Shown: positions 9,764-22,323 of the stretch, in pieces
Numbering within the stretch: the first letter of the stretch is position 1
How the letters are laid out: the number at the start of each line of letters is the position of its first letter
Assembly (NCBI GenBank): GCA_031216915.1
Contig: CM062296.1
Coordinates: 665,943,838-666,007,837 of the forward strand
Length of the DNA: 64,000 nt
Reading direction: 5' to 3'
From: Pictodentalium vernedei
Taxonomy: Eukaryota > Mollusca > Scaphopoda > Dentaliida > Dentaliidae
Program-made: the position numbers and the translations under genes
The notes under the pieces: model-generated
The model's database searches: none
The model's input: only the letters and a program-made list of their open reading frames with translations
What the model was told of the DNA's origin: nothing

Positions 9764-12700
9764 GAATAGTAAAAAGGCTGGAGGGCCAAGGACATAGAGC
9801 AAAATGGAATACGCTCAATAACATAAAAAAGAGTCATCCCCTGTAGGGAAAAGAAGTAATAGGCCTTACATGTATCTTTCTTATTCATGATAAATTAGAA
9901 AGATACAACACCTTCCAAAATTGAGCTTCATACATCCATGTACTCTATTAATATCCAATATAATCCTTATACTAATAATTTTTAAAGTAAGCCAATAATA
10001 AAGTAAGTCTAGAGAATAGAGACTCTTATACTCCTAAAAGTGTCTGAGAATTGCATAATCATGTCCATTGACATATGCAATATTCAAAAGCTATACTTTA
10101 AAAACTAAGACTTGAATGAATTTTATAAACTTAAACTTCTCACTAAACAACCATCCCAATAACAGCTCAGAATTACTAACTCCGGAGGAGGTATCCCCTT
10201 GTTTTCATAGTAAAACAGGTGACCCAAGGGAACACCCTCCCCCCCCCCCCCCCCCCCTTTCTCTTGCCCTGGGTCAAATAGCGCAGAGCGAAGAGGGCAG
10301 CCGAACGGAGACACTGCCGAAACAGACAGCCTACCTAGCTATAGTAGCAACTGTTAAGAGAATGACATTCTGAGCAGTAGATAATAGACCTAACAAAAGA
10401 GGCCTCAAGAAATTGACTCGATATTTCTAAGATAAAATTCATGAATGTGGATGGCTGAGCGCAATGAGCGGCCTTCAAAAATCTATAATAGCGACACTAT
10501 TAAAGTAAGCCCAAGAAGTAGAAGAACTCTTACTTCATGAGCCGAAATCTTAAGCACAACTGCTAAGGCAATGATATACCATAAGCAGTACCGATAGTTA
10601 ATAGAATCCATTAACAATAAAATGGAGCGTAACGTCCTTCTACTAGACATCAAAGACAGAAGAAGCTTACGCCCTTGTAATAAACAGATATCTGTTTATA
10701 AATACATAAACTGTACCCGGAAAGAGTAAAGGCCTATGCCCATACGAAGACGGAAGGACCTTAAAATAATAGGTTCCGGATAATAGGAGCCTAACTCTTA
10801 TGCAACAATCCAACCTAAATAGTAACGGAAGTATTGATTCCGAAACTATGAAAGTGAAAATCATCCATCGATAGTGCATGAAACTCACTGACTCTACAGT
10901 AAAAGAGAAACCAACAGAATTACTGTCTAAAAGGTCAGAATTTGAAAACTACTGTTTCCAGAGGCTCAAATGATTACTTAGCTAAATAAGAACCGAAGTT
11001 AAAATCCGTATAGGAATTTAATCTAAAGATTCTAAGTCTATTTATCAAAAAGTTACTAACTGACTTAGATAAAGAGACAAAAGACTCAATTGTAAACTAT
11101 CGTAGAGTGCATAGGTATGAGGTAACATAAACCTATAACCTAAATAATAACAGGCTGCAGTAGATCTTGTGAAACAAGTATACTAAAAAATAGCAATGAG
11201 TAGTATGGAGGGATCAACAATATGAACATAATGATCCCTACACCACGACGGAAGAGCCTCCACTTTAGTCGCATAGAATAGCGAAGAAGAGGATCTCCTA
11301 TAGTAAGAAATCGCGTCCAAAGCTCGTCCAGTACAGTGCTTACAATGCAATACGGACCACACATTGGAATACATGAAGGTTGCGACCTTGCTGGTTGTGA
11401 TAAAGATGACACGATTTACCCAGTGAAAAAAGATCCTCACATAGAGGAAGATTTCACGTTAAGACCCACAGTAGACAAGAGAGCAAATTACTCATGATCT
11501 CTGTGAAGATAGAGATGCTATCAACAGAAATGTATTGTGGTTGTTTATCTTAGCAATACCTGCTAAAACAACAGCGCCGGAGGATACGCGTATCCTATCA
11601 TTCCGTCCTATAGATCAATAGAGCGTTAACACTATTAGCTCAGAGATCTGGACAAGCCAACACATACGTCTGCAATTGATTAGCAAGCTGTGTCATAAAT
11701 AAATCATCATTGGGCGCTCCCATAGATAGCAAATCTGATTGAATACTTGTTTGTTGAGAGTCCATTCTGACAGCAACAAGCGACCCGTAAGAGAACGGGA
11801 GTCCGATAAAACAATCAGACGACCCGAAATATGACGGACCAAAACTGAACTTGGTGTACTATAACCAACAGACGGATTCTTTCCATTAAATTGAATAATG
11901 GAAACGAAAGAGTGCCTCCCTGGTTCCGGAGATACGCCACTACTGTCGAATTAAAGGACAGGAATTTGGGCATGCGTTTCTGAATAATGTTCATGCAATG
12001 ACATAAAGCAAGCCTAAAAAACATTATTCCGCGGAAGTTAAACTGATAGCTAAAAGACTGCGGAACCCAAAGACCCTGGCACTTCGAATCCGTAGGGATC
12101 AGTATATATCCCAATCTGTTTGACTGGCAACCGTCATAACAGCCACACTCGGGTCCGGCAACTGCGGCGGCACTCTCTGAGTCAACCACCGAGTGTTTGC
12201 CCCAGTCTGAATCTCTTGTAACACTAGATAGACAAGAGAATGTATAAATCGAGCAATTCATGGATTGCTGGAAAGTTGCCGTCGAAGAGAAGCTCCTCCG
12301 AGAACGAAGCGACTCTGAGAGAGTTCTTAACCTTACTATCCACGCGTGTGGATGTAGCTAGGGCTGCGTCACGTCTAACCAACTCCAATCAGCCACTGAA
12401 GGGCGGAGTTATACGTGAACAAACTACTGCCCTCAAAAGAAATTACATTGAGAATAATATCCCGTAAATCTTTTCTTGAAGACGTAATGATAACGCCTCA
12501 GTAAAGCGGATTACGTATAATAAAGCGTCTAAGTTAAGTCTACTATACATAATGTCGTTCCCAACATTGAAATTAGAAAAGACATAAACGGCGAAAAAGA
12601 ATATATGCAGTCTTTAATCACACCGTCTAGACGCATATGAACTCTCGGTATGCCCTGCTCTGCCAAAATAAACTATTTGTAAAAATGATAAAATGGCAGA

Positions 12701-15700
12701 AATGAGCAACGCGGACAAGAAACTAAACTATCATGCTTAGTAGCAGGCTTGTATATATATATAAATATATAGCGTCGAAAAATAAAACACATGTTGTAAT
12801 GACAATATTGGACTGCGTCGGTAAGTCAGGGACAATGTCCCTGTACCGATCGAAAAATCCGAGTCCAATGACGCTATAAGTCTCTTATCCAAGATCGCAG
12901 CAATGAAGTCCGAAAAATAATCACTGGAAGGAATGCCAGAAGATATGAAAGGCATCTTCCGATACTACTAAAGGGAAAACTCGAAATCTTTCGAATCCCT
13001 TTCGCCATCCTGTCGGACCCTATAAAGCGTTCGGTCGTCCGTAGCTGATGCAACCGCGGACCGCACCGACCCAGCGCCGTCGGATAAATCCTGATTCGAC
13101 CGAGAAACTGTCAATTGCTGGGATGCTGCGAAACAACTGTGCTAACTCGGATAGCACGTCCGTCACTGAGGCCTGAGGAGAAGCGGTCTTACGATGCATT
13201 GCCGCTGGAAGCTCCGTGATCGTTACCCGTGCATACTTCCAATATGCGAGCGACCGGAGTGTATAGGCCTCGTGTCCCTTGGCTACCGGATGGCGCGACC
13301 TATTCGCCGTGGAATCACTGAATGCCGAAACTGATCGGATACTCGAGGTCACGTAGCCAATGTGCGGTCGTGTGCCCTGCTGTGAGGATGAGGAAGCATT
13401 AAAGACAGTCTCTCGGACTGTCAATATAACGGAGCGTCCCGAGCAACGGACATATGCTCCGAATGTAAAATATCTGAACCACAACATGCGGTTCCCTATG
13501 TTGTTGGCTTCCTCCGATCTGTCCTCAATCTGCCGTCACTGGGTGAGTACTAAAGTAATTAAAGTGCTCGCATCACCCAAATCTCCTTCCTAGACCGCAA
13601 CGGACGAACCCGGCAGCCGAACCATTCGATGAATGTACGCTACACCGGGTGAGCTAGCGAATGTCACTCTGTAAGCGATAGACATATTCCATGAGCACTT
13701 ATTGCCGCCAACTCTTCATTAACTATGACGACAGAGGCACACTTTTGAAAGACATCTCAATAATTCTTCGAACAAGAAACCAGAAATGCTTGGATAGCAA
13801 GCATAAAATAATAATATATACAGCGTCGTTCAATAATTCGAAAGTTTGTGTGACATTATTGGACTATGTCGGAACTGAGGGACGATGTCCCTGAACCGAA
13901 TCAAAAATTTCTAAGTCCACCGACGCTATCAGTTTCTTATCCGGCATCGCAGCATATGTTGTTCCGAAAGGGAAAGCTTGAAATCCTCCGAATCCCTTTC
14001 GGTATCCCGTCGGACCGGATGAAACTTTCGGACGTCCGTACCCGCTTCCGCGGAGCGTCCCGACCCAGCATCGTCGGATAAAATATATGCGACAGATTCA
14101 GTTGATGCTGGGATGCTGCGATAAACTGTGCTATTAAGGAAAGCACGTCCGTTCCCGAGGCCTGTGCAGTAGCGGACTTACGATGCATTGCCGCCGGAAG
14201 CTCCGTGTACGTTGACTCCCGCACACTTCCTATGCGAACGTCCGGAGTCTGCAGGCCTCGAGTCCCCGGCTACCGACCCAGCGCTGTCGGATAATTCTCG
14301 ATCCGACACCGTTTCTGTCGGCTGCTGGGATGCTGCGATAAGCTGTGCTATGTGCACAAGAATGTCTGGCGTCGAGACCTGCGGAGGCGCAGTCTATCGC
14401 TGCTTCGCCGAGGGCAGCTCCGCATCAGATGGCTCCAGCATACTTTTCCTATGCGAACGTCCGGAGTCCATCGGTCTCGAATCCCTGGCTGCCGGATGGT
14501 GTGACCTGGTCGCCGAAGAATCCTTGATCGGCGAAGCTGGTAATATATCGGCGGTCACGCAGCCAAGGTGCGGTCGTGTGCGCTGACGAGAAGAGGAAGC
14601 CTTAGCAGTCTCAGCGGACTGCCTATACAACGGAGCGTCCCGAGCGACGGACGTATGCTCCGCTAGCGACACATTTTGTACCACAACATCTGGGGCCAGA
14701 TGTTGTTGAACGAGAGAGGGGCCTCTCTCGCTTGCCGTCCGGATGGACCGGAACGAGCTATGAACCGGACTAAAAGGCTTCCTCCGTTCTCCCTCCGATC
14801 CGCCGTCACTGGGTGTGCATTAAGTTAATTTTATAGTGCTCGCATCACCCCAAAATTCCTTCTAGACCGCAACGGACGAACCCGGCTGCCGAACCATTCG
14901 GTGAATGGACGCTACACCGGGCGAGCTAGCGGACGTCAAAGGCCGTCGAACCTACTAGGGTCCTCTTAGGCAATTGGCGTATAACATGAGCACTTTTCCG
15001 CTAGCCCTTCATTAATAGTGACGACGGAGGCACACTGTTGGAAGACATCACAGATACATCACCCTAATCTTGATCGTCTGAAATAGAAATTGATAAAGTA
15101 GAGTGACCCTGCGGGGAAAGGACCGGAGTGTCCAAATCCCCAACAACATACCGTGACATACGCTTCCCATATTGTCATCGAAATCATACGATACAGAACA
15201 GGAGTTAATGCGAGTACACTGACCACATATAGAATGATAATAAAGTCAGAGGAAGACTTCCTCTTAAAACAATTGAACAATATCCTTTCAATGAGAAAAG
15301 AAAACAAGTCCTGGTACTCGCACTAACCCCTGGCAATCAAAATACATAATAATAATATGATCCATTAATATAGAAAAAATAATTGAAATCAAAATATTTT
15401 GAAAAAATATTTTTTCAGAACAGCCCAAGTTTCTGAAAAGTAACGTTGAGCCCCAATGGATCCCAAGCCTAAGTGTGGACAAAAATTTTAAAAATATTTT
15501 AAACAATTTATTCAACACTTACGAACAATAATAATGTATCTAGTTATGATTAAAATAACATAAGATATTATTTTTTAGAAATCCCCCCCTCACACAGAGG
15601 GCTGTTGTAAATGTAAACAATGAGTGTAAAAACACTAAAATAAGACTCCAGGCACCCAGGCCCGAAATCAGTTACCAAAAATACACTATCTGATGCAAAA

Positions 15701-16205
15701 CAGAGACTTCCAGGGAAGAAACTGCAGAACATCAGATGGTAGATGCAGAACACAACGCCTAACCACCCGTAGGTGAAGACGTAAACATGGGGAAAGAACA
15801 GAATTCATTCTGTTATTCAGCTAAAACTCCCAAGAAATTTTAGTAATAATAATTACAGAAACTATGCCAAAAGCATGGGAGAATAGCAAGGGGGAACTTA
15901 AAGGACAGGGAGAGAGGAAAACACTTGTAAAAACAGTGTAACTAAATAATCAGAATGACAACAAAATGGCTGCTGCCTTGAAAATAGGTAACTTAACATA
16001 ATTTCATTAAAAAATTTTAAGTTACAGCCCTGATAATATTCTGTCACACATTCTTTTCCTCTCCTCCTTCTCTATCCTCCTTAGAATCACCATTTCACTA
16101 ATATTTATGTGTCTGGCATCATTTAAACTGAGATTTAAAAGCACAAAGATCAGTCAGATGTTAACTGATGAAGGGCCAAACTTAGAATGATAAATGGCGC
16201 CAATT

Positions 16206-16384
16206 TCGGAACGTCCTTGACACTGCGCATGCGCAGTGGGGGCGAGGTGTGGAGGGCCTTTCAGGACATGTTTTCTTTAGTTTTAGATGCAAATTTTGGG
16301 GATTGGGGGGCAAAATTTGTGTTTGGCCCTATATTTTAAGAGTTAGCACCAGCTATGTCTGGGTCATTGGTACAGTATAAAAAT
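16206..16384. repeat. DIRS B right inverted terminal repeat
   Basis: This aligns with 16610-16782 of A and, in its outer part, with B's left end. It holds the palindrome ACTGCGCATGCGCAGT at 16222-16237. On the coding strand it also shows an ACCAATGA (CCAAT-type) box close to the terminus, so it is the probable promoter end of B. Confidence 0.82.
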
Positions 16385-16609
16385 ATAGGCAACTTAACAT
16401 AATTTCATCAAAAAATTTTAAGTACAGCCCTGATTATTTTTTTGTCACTTCTTTTTCCTCTCCTCCTTCTATCCTCCTTAGAATCACCATTTCTCCAAAA
16501 ATTACGTGTCTGGCATCCTTTAAACTGAGATTTACAAGCACAAAGATCAGTGAGATGTTGACTGATGAAGGGCCAAACAGAGAATGATAATTGGCGCCAA
16601 TTTCGGGAC

Positions 16610-16782
16610 GTCCGTGTCACTGCGCATGCGCAGTGGAGGCGTAGTATGGAGGTCCTTTAGGACATGATTTCTTTTTGTTTTGGATGCAAATTTTGGGGAT
16701 TGGGGGGCAAAATTTGTGTTTGGCTCTGGTTTTGTTAGAGTTAGCACCAGCTAAGTCTGGGTCATTGGTACAGTATAAAAAT
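16610..16782. repeat. DIRS A right inverted terminal repeat / likely promoter end
   Basis: Complement of 2892-3090. In the coding direction it reads ATTTTTATACTGTACCAATGACC, with a TATA-like box and a CCAAT box, and further in the palindrome ACTGCGCATGCGCAGT (16619-16634), which matches the NRF1-type motif. DIRS elements start transcription from this end; the exact start cannot be read from sequence. Confidence 0.8.
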
Positions 16783-17842
16783 ATCCCTTTTGTGATTGTT
16801 TTGAGAATTGTGTCACATTTTGAGGAAGAGAATAACAATACTGTATCAATGTTTATGACATATTGCATTGTAAACTGCGACGCAATACAGCTAAATGAAA
16901 TCACTTCCTGTGATGGTTTTCCACATTTTGCCTCTCAAATAAATATGACAAGCATGTGCTGAAAAAACAAATACGTCACTGCCTGAGAATCAAAAGATTA
17001 ATTTTGTTTAGCCTTATGCCACTTCTGTTTTACCCTTTGTGAAGGAAGCTGTCAGAGTGTACGAAATACCGGTGATATCGAAATAGGCAAGACGAGGCAG
17101 GGATAAAAGGGTTAAAAAGCGAAAAACAGTGTTTTTTAACAAAAGCAAAACTAAATTAAAATTTCAGTTTTTGGTTTCAGATGTATTTGGCATGTCAAAA
17201 CATAATCACATTACTATTTTTTTTTTACTTTAACTGTACATGTACTGTGCAAAAATCAATTTATATAATAATCACTTATCATTCATAAACCAAAAACCTT
17301 CACTATAATTATCTATTGTTTACACCAAGTTACTTCTCTTGTACATTGTACATGTATTGCTAAGTTTTTGTGAAAAACAAGACTTGTTAAATATTGGAAA
17401 TGCCACGGTATTCTTCCACTTTGTATACATCGGTGCAATAAATCCACAACTCCTCCTCCTTCAAAACAAATAATTGATGTAAAAGTCCTCCCTCGTCTTC
17501 CAGGCACTGTGGACTATTAAATGACAAGCATGGTTCCATTATGCTGCAGGTATGCAATTTACAACACGATGAGACTGTTGCTTGATGAAATATAACCTGC
17601 CTGAAAGCTACAATGGCAGGCTTTCAGTTGATGTGGCTCAATGGATTACTGTTTAATTAATGTTACATTAGCCTTTTTATTTGAGACTGTGGGGTTCTAC
17701 ATGTAGAAGCCTCTCCCTGAAAAATATATAAACGCCTGTGACCTAAGAAGCCATCTGAATGGTTTGAGAACATCAACAGACTTCCAGCACTGGCATGACA
17801 GTCAACAAATGGCCTAAAATCACAAGTTGCAAATAGGACCAC
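16783..17842. other. No gene seen
   Basis: AT-rich flank of DIRS A with a short T-run near 17220. No repeat match to other parts of the window was found and no convincing open frame. Confidence 0.4.
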
Positions 17843-17850
17843 ACTATTTG

Positions 17851-18070
17851 ACACACTTTTGGGGCCGACACTATTCAGACGCTGACAGAGATAATTGTCG
17901 ACTCGATGTGCAGTATGCCTCAGTTCACAGTGCCACCATGCCCCTATGTGGACAATCGGGATTACATGCACTGCCCAAGGACACAATGACGTAACCTCTG
18001 GTGGGATAGAACTGTGGACCTCTCGGTTTGAAGTCCAATGCTATAACCACTGAGCCACCATGCTCCCATG
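17851..18070 (-). mobile_element. tRNA-headed SINE, 3'-shortened, minus strand
   Basis: Read on the minus strand it begins GGGAGCATGGTGGCTCAGTGG (A-box-like), continues to GAGGTCCACAGTTCTATCCC (B-box-like), then the conserved GTGTCCTTGGGCAGTGCATG and a GCACTGTGAACTGAGGCATACTGCAC block, then stops early. A short 8-bp repeat, ACTATTTG, flanks it (17843-17850, 18071-18078). It is the same family as 18593-18955 and 63036-63365. Confidence 0.75.
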
Positions 18071-18078
18071 ACTATTTG

Positions 18079-18581
18079 TAAAGCCTGATTAGAAATAGTG
18101 AAGATGTCAGTGCCTTGAAAACGACATTCAGAACATCTGAGTGAATGGAGGCTACACATTTTTTTTACTTTTTACAACTGTCAACAAACATTTCATGACT
18201 ACATGTATTTGAGTAAAATAACCCCACCACTTTCTTGGCTCCGATTTTAAAAACAAAAATTCCATGACTTTCCAGGTATTCCATGACCTGTATGATCCCT
18301 GCAAGGGCTTTCAAGCAGCAAGGGAAGAAAAATTCCTGGATTTTCAAGGATGCTCTGGGACAAAATCAAGGGAGCTCCTCTCCTGTCTGTCAGAAAAGCT
18401 ACACATACATGTAGTAACATGTAAGAGTTTGAACTCAATATTATCAATTTGAATGTCCTACCACAACCAAATCCACAATCTACATGCAATGCATGGTTCT
18501 CATTCTATTTGATTGAAAAGGTCCATTCGACAAAATTCAGCACACTGAGATGCCAGTCTTTGATTCTGAAAATGGGAGATG
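18079..18581. other. No gene seen
   Basis: Unique-looking DNA between two SINEs. The small open frames on both strands are shadows of each other and none resembles a known protein. Confidence 0.4.
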
Positions 18582-18592
18582 TGCTGTATACT

Positions 18593-18955
18593 TATTCATT
18601 TATTTATTGGTGTTTAAGGTCACATGCTTATGCATAATGACTAATCGTGACAGTTTTAAGGGTGAGGAAGCCGGTGTACCCAGAGAGAAACACTGAGCAT
18701 CGACGAACAACTGTCAGCTCCTAAACATTCTGACTCTGTTCAAGCTCTGCTCAAGCAGGGTTACAGCGGTTGAAGACATGTGCATCGTCGACGTGCAGTA
18801 CACCTTAGTACATGGCATCATCATGCCCCCATGTAGGCAACCAGGATAAAGTCCCTTGCCCAAGGACACAACGCTGGTCGCCCCAGACAGGGATCGAACT
18901 CGGGACCTGTAGCATAGAAGTCCAACAGTCTACCGCTGAGCAGCCGCACTCCCTA
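18593..18955 (-). mobile_element. Full-length tRNA-headed SINE, minus strand
   Basis: On the minus strand: a tRNA-like head GGGAGTGCGGCTGCTCAGCG with a B box GAGTTCGATCCCTGTC, a central domain around GTGTCCTTGGGCAAGGGACT, a block ending AACTGTCAGCTCC when read on the plus strand, and a tail ending in ACACCAATAAATAAATGAA. The 11-bp direct repeat TGCTGTATACT flanks it at 18582-18592 and 18956-18966. The central domain resembles, from memory, the domain shared by widespread metazoan SINE families; I could not check this. Confidence 0.88.
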
Positions 18956-18966
18956 TGCTGTATACT

Positions 18967-20396
18967 GATTGCTACCAATTGAAATGAAGTGTGCTACTGT
19001 TGCATCCCAATATCGGGAAAATGTTTTCAAGAAAAATATCAATGAGCCTCTACACACCATTCACTCCACTGATGTAGAGTAAGAAGGGATTCCAAAAATT
19101 GTACCCAATTTTTCGAATAAGCTTTTCGCAGAAATAATCAAATGTATTTGGGTTTGATATTATACAAGAAATGAAACTTCAATGGAGCAATCATACATCA
19201 ATCAGATGATTCTCCATGGAATGCATGAGCAAAAAGACGGTTTGTAGCGTTACTGGCATTCAAAGATGAATTATGTTGTGTGCCTCCAATTCTCGAAAAA
19301 GTAACGTTTCATTAGTTTGAAGTTTTGGAATGCAACAGGTAAAAATTCATGGTGTATTGTTCACATTTTGGTGCATGCGTTGTATTACAGTTAAAACTAG
19401 AAGTCCTGTCCCGTATTCTGCACTAATTTGAAATAATAGTGTGTTAGGTTAGCGCAGCAAATCACCAGAGAATCACACCTGATGCACAGTGGTGTATCGC
19501 GATTTCTGCAGAATTGTAACGTGCGGCAGCTGATTGATATTCAGTACTTGTAACAGGCAATCAACAGTAATTAAGTCGCACCTCCTACTGCCATAAGGTG
19601 GCAATTAAATATTAGAATGCAGATACTCAGAGGACGAGATGATGTTCATCATCTGTTTTCCCCCTTTTATCAATTCATTTCGTGACAGTACGAGAAGTAT
19701 TTAAAAACATGTATTGCGTGATTTTCGTTTTCGAGGATTGATGATAAGATCATCAATGACATGCAGGTTGATTCAAGACTGCTAAACCTTGAGAAGGCAG
19801 AAGTAATGACATTTTCATTTTGAGAATTTTTAGCCTACTATCAATCGCAGTCGTTCTTCTGGAGGAACTATGGGAAAGGCAAGCGTGCTTGGAAACAAAG
19901 AACACTCTCCACAGAATACCAAACAATCAGTGTATCGAAAGTGTTGCAAGTGAATTACAAATTCGGAATGCTCAGCTATTTATAAAGAAAGTTTCAATTT
20001 CAAGAGATAGTTGGTGTTCTGTAAAAAAATATTTATTTAGGTGAAAGCTGAACAAGAAATTAATTATTCACCGGGAGGAATTTTGAAGGTCAGATCAACA
20101 AAAAGATGCCCCCCTCCACAAAACTCTTTCGTCAGCAGAACCATCAGTCCTCATGCATCCGTATCTCTACATAGAGGGAAGCATGGGTAACAAACTGTCA
20201 ATTCCTCAGACACCACAACTCTTCCTCCCCACACTAGCTTCGTTTTTTTAAGAAAAAGGTAAAAAAAAAGTATTCTCAAGTTCTGTTGGTGGCCAATGTC
20301 ACCTTCGATCAATGATAGTTAAACAGGCTTAACATTATTAGTTATAAAGGAATGTTGTATTAAGCACGTGAATGTGTAATTATTTTATCCATCATG
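18967..20396. other. No gene seen
   Basis: AT-rich sequence without repeat matches. An open frame at 19820-20044 begins with a hydrophobic stretch (MRIFSLLSIAVVLLEELW) that could pass for a signal peptide. It has no family resemblance, no supporting splice sites and only 74 residues, so I do not call it. Confidence 0.35.
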
Positions 20397-20575
<179 letters not shown>

Positions 20576-21427
20576 GGGCAAAATATCATATCTGGAAAAA
20601 TTTGCCCCCCACCCCAATATGCATTTCCCTCACTGCGTGGTTCAGTGGGCATGCTATATTAACAATTTATGGTTGGGTCTATCCTTTACAACAGTTTTTC
20701 TGGGACCTACATTCCTACTCTTCCACATGTGGTCAGTTAATTTTGGCCTATTATTCACAGTGTGGCATTTTTAAATTTCTCTCAAATACTGGCAATAGCA
20801 AGAGAGTATAAAACAACCCTTGACATTCATGTATTTTATTCTATTTTCTTTTAGAATGATATCCATGAAACCTTTCAAACAACCGTTGTCAATGTTTAAG
20901 GGAGCGTTAAAAAAGCAGAGGCAACTGAAAATTGTCTACATGCTCCTGCTAGAAATCAGTTAAAAATTATTTTTTTCATTTTCTGTCCATGTGCGGCTTT
21001 TTTAGGTGAAATGATATTCTGATGTGGAACACTTGATGGGTTAATATGTTGTGGGGAAGCATTTCCAAATGACTGAGAACAATCAAAAGCGTGTACCAAC
21101 TATTTATTCATGAAAAATATCTGAAAGAAGGTTTTAGAAAACTCGGTGAGCATGAACATTGTGGACAACTTTTTAGTCCACATAATGACACGTGGTTTGA
21201 AAAGTTGCTACATCCTCTCCCAGTTTAGAACAACAGGCTACTAAACCCATCGTTCATGTGAATTTAACATTATCAGACACAGTGAACGACTGTACGTTTG
21301 ATTGTGGATATCCTTTGACCTGTTTAAAATCCATCCACAGTAAATGGTGGATGCTTTTGTACAGAAACACCAACAAAGTGGAATTTCCACGCATACTGGA
21401 TTGTGTTATGTGAAAGAAACATTCTCA
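20576..21427. other. No gene seen
   Basis: No open frame or repeat worth calling. Confidence 0.4.
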
Positions 21428-21435
21428 ACTTCAAG

Positions 21436-22315
21436 TAGTGATGAACCGATTATCAGTACGGGTTATAGGTATCGGCCGATAAGTGGCATATCTGTACGGT
21501 ATCGGCGAAAAATAGCAATTCTGCTGATATTGACAGCCGATATCATATGTGCATACCATTTTTCAAATCACGTTTTCAGGTCAGTCGCAAGTAATCTCAA
21601 CTGAATAGCACTATTTACTCATTTGGGTGCAGTCTTAAGCAGATACTTATCAGTTACCACCAGGGTTACCTGAATGTTAAGACTACTGCCAGAAACGGAT
21701 CCGAAATCCTGAAACACCTGTCCCCATACACAACGGGCATTCGGTCGCGGGGGAAAGTCAATCACAACTGGAGTAATTGATTACATGACAACGAGCTGAA
21801 GACAATCTGACCAAGACCTTTAGGACTATTCGGACTAAAGATAGAGACAAGTCGGATTCGTTGCTAAAACAAAGTCACTCAATGATAAGACACAGAATTG
21901 TAAATGGCCATCATTTTCATGGGCACGAGATGACATGTTTCCAAGTTTTACTTCAGTCTTCACCAAATCCGTGACTCCTCATTTTATTTCTAGCTTCCCG
22001 ATATCTGCGCCTGGAACTGAAATTGGACTTGTAAGTTTTTTTTTCAATTCGTTGTTTCTCGCAATTCAATTTAATTTTAAATGGGAAATATTCCCAGTGG
22101 ATTGAACAGATGTTGAAATGTTTTGTTATTGCCCATCGTCGTGTAACTGGGGATTTACTGCTGAACAACTTCATGCTTTGTTTGTCGAGTTTAAGTTGGT
22201 GAATATCAATGTACAGCAGTATCACCGTGAAAACTAATATCGGTATCAGTCTGATATTGAATCAAAATATCAGATATCGGCAAATACCGATAACACTGAT
22301 ATCAGCTCATCATCA
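21436..22315. mobile_element. hAT-like non-autonomous element, 880 bp
   Basis: The left end reads TAGTGATGAACCGATTATC. The right end is its degraded complement (...GATATCAGCTCATCATCA). The flanking 8-mers ACTTCAAG (21428-21435) and ACTTCGAG (22316-22323) differ by one base, fitting the 8-bp duplications made by hAT transposases. Subterminal runs of CCGATATCGG-type repeats occur at both ends. No transposase frame is present, so it must have been moved in trans. It shares its left end with 32087-33116. Confidence 0.75.
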
Positions 22316-22323
22316 ACTTCGAG

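Larger units (their letters stand above)
9568..16384 (-). mobile_element. DIRS-type retrotransposon B (inner), decayed
   Basis: A fossil copy of the same family as A, in the same orientation, about 6.8 kb, inserted into A's leader. Its ends pair with each other through a B-specific string (CTATATTTTAAGAGTTAGC at right, its complement at left). The internal complementary region is at 9676-9763. Recombinase-like remnants lie at about 10340-11300, RT/RNase H-like at about 11300-12240, gag-like at about 12250-15300, leader at about 15300-16200. It is badly broken, with dozens of breaks. Parts of the gag-like region occur more than once. It entered A at CTCGAAA/ATAGGC with no target duplication: B's own leader preserves the uninterrupted version (CTTGAAAATAGG near 15978-15989). 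Confidence 0.92.
2892..16782 (-). mobile_element. DIRS-type retrotransposon A (outer), split by element B
   Basis: A fossil tyrosine-recombinase retrotransposon, coding on the minus strand. Its own DNA is 2892-9567 plus 16385-16782, about 7.07 kb; element B sits inside it. It has inverted terminal repeats (left 2892-3090, right 16610-16782) and an internal complementary region (3163-3251) that equals the two outer ends joined together. Order in the coding direction: right repeat, leader, gag-like region, reverse transcriptase/RNase H, tyrosine recombinase, internal complementary region, left repeat. This is the layout of DIRS1-like elements. Apart from B it looks nearly whole, with about two apparent breaks. 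The ends match each other and not those of B, which proves the nesting. No target-site duplication is visible, as expected for this mechanism. The right ~400 bp of A lies beyond B. Confidence 0.93.
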
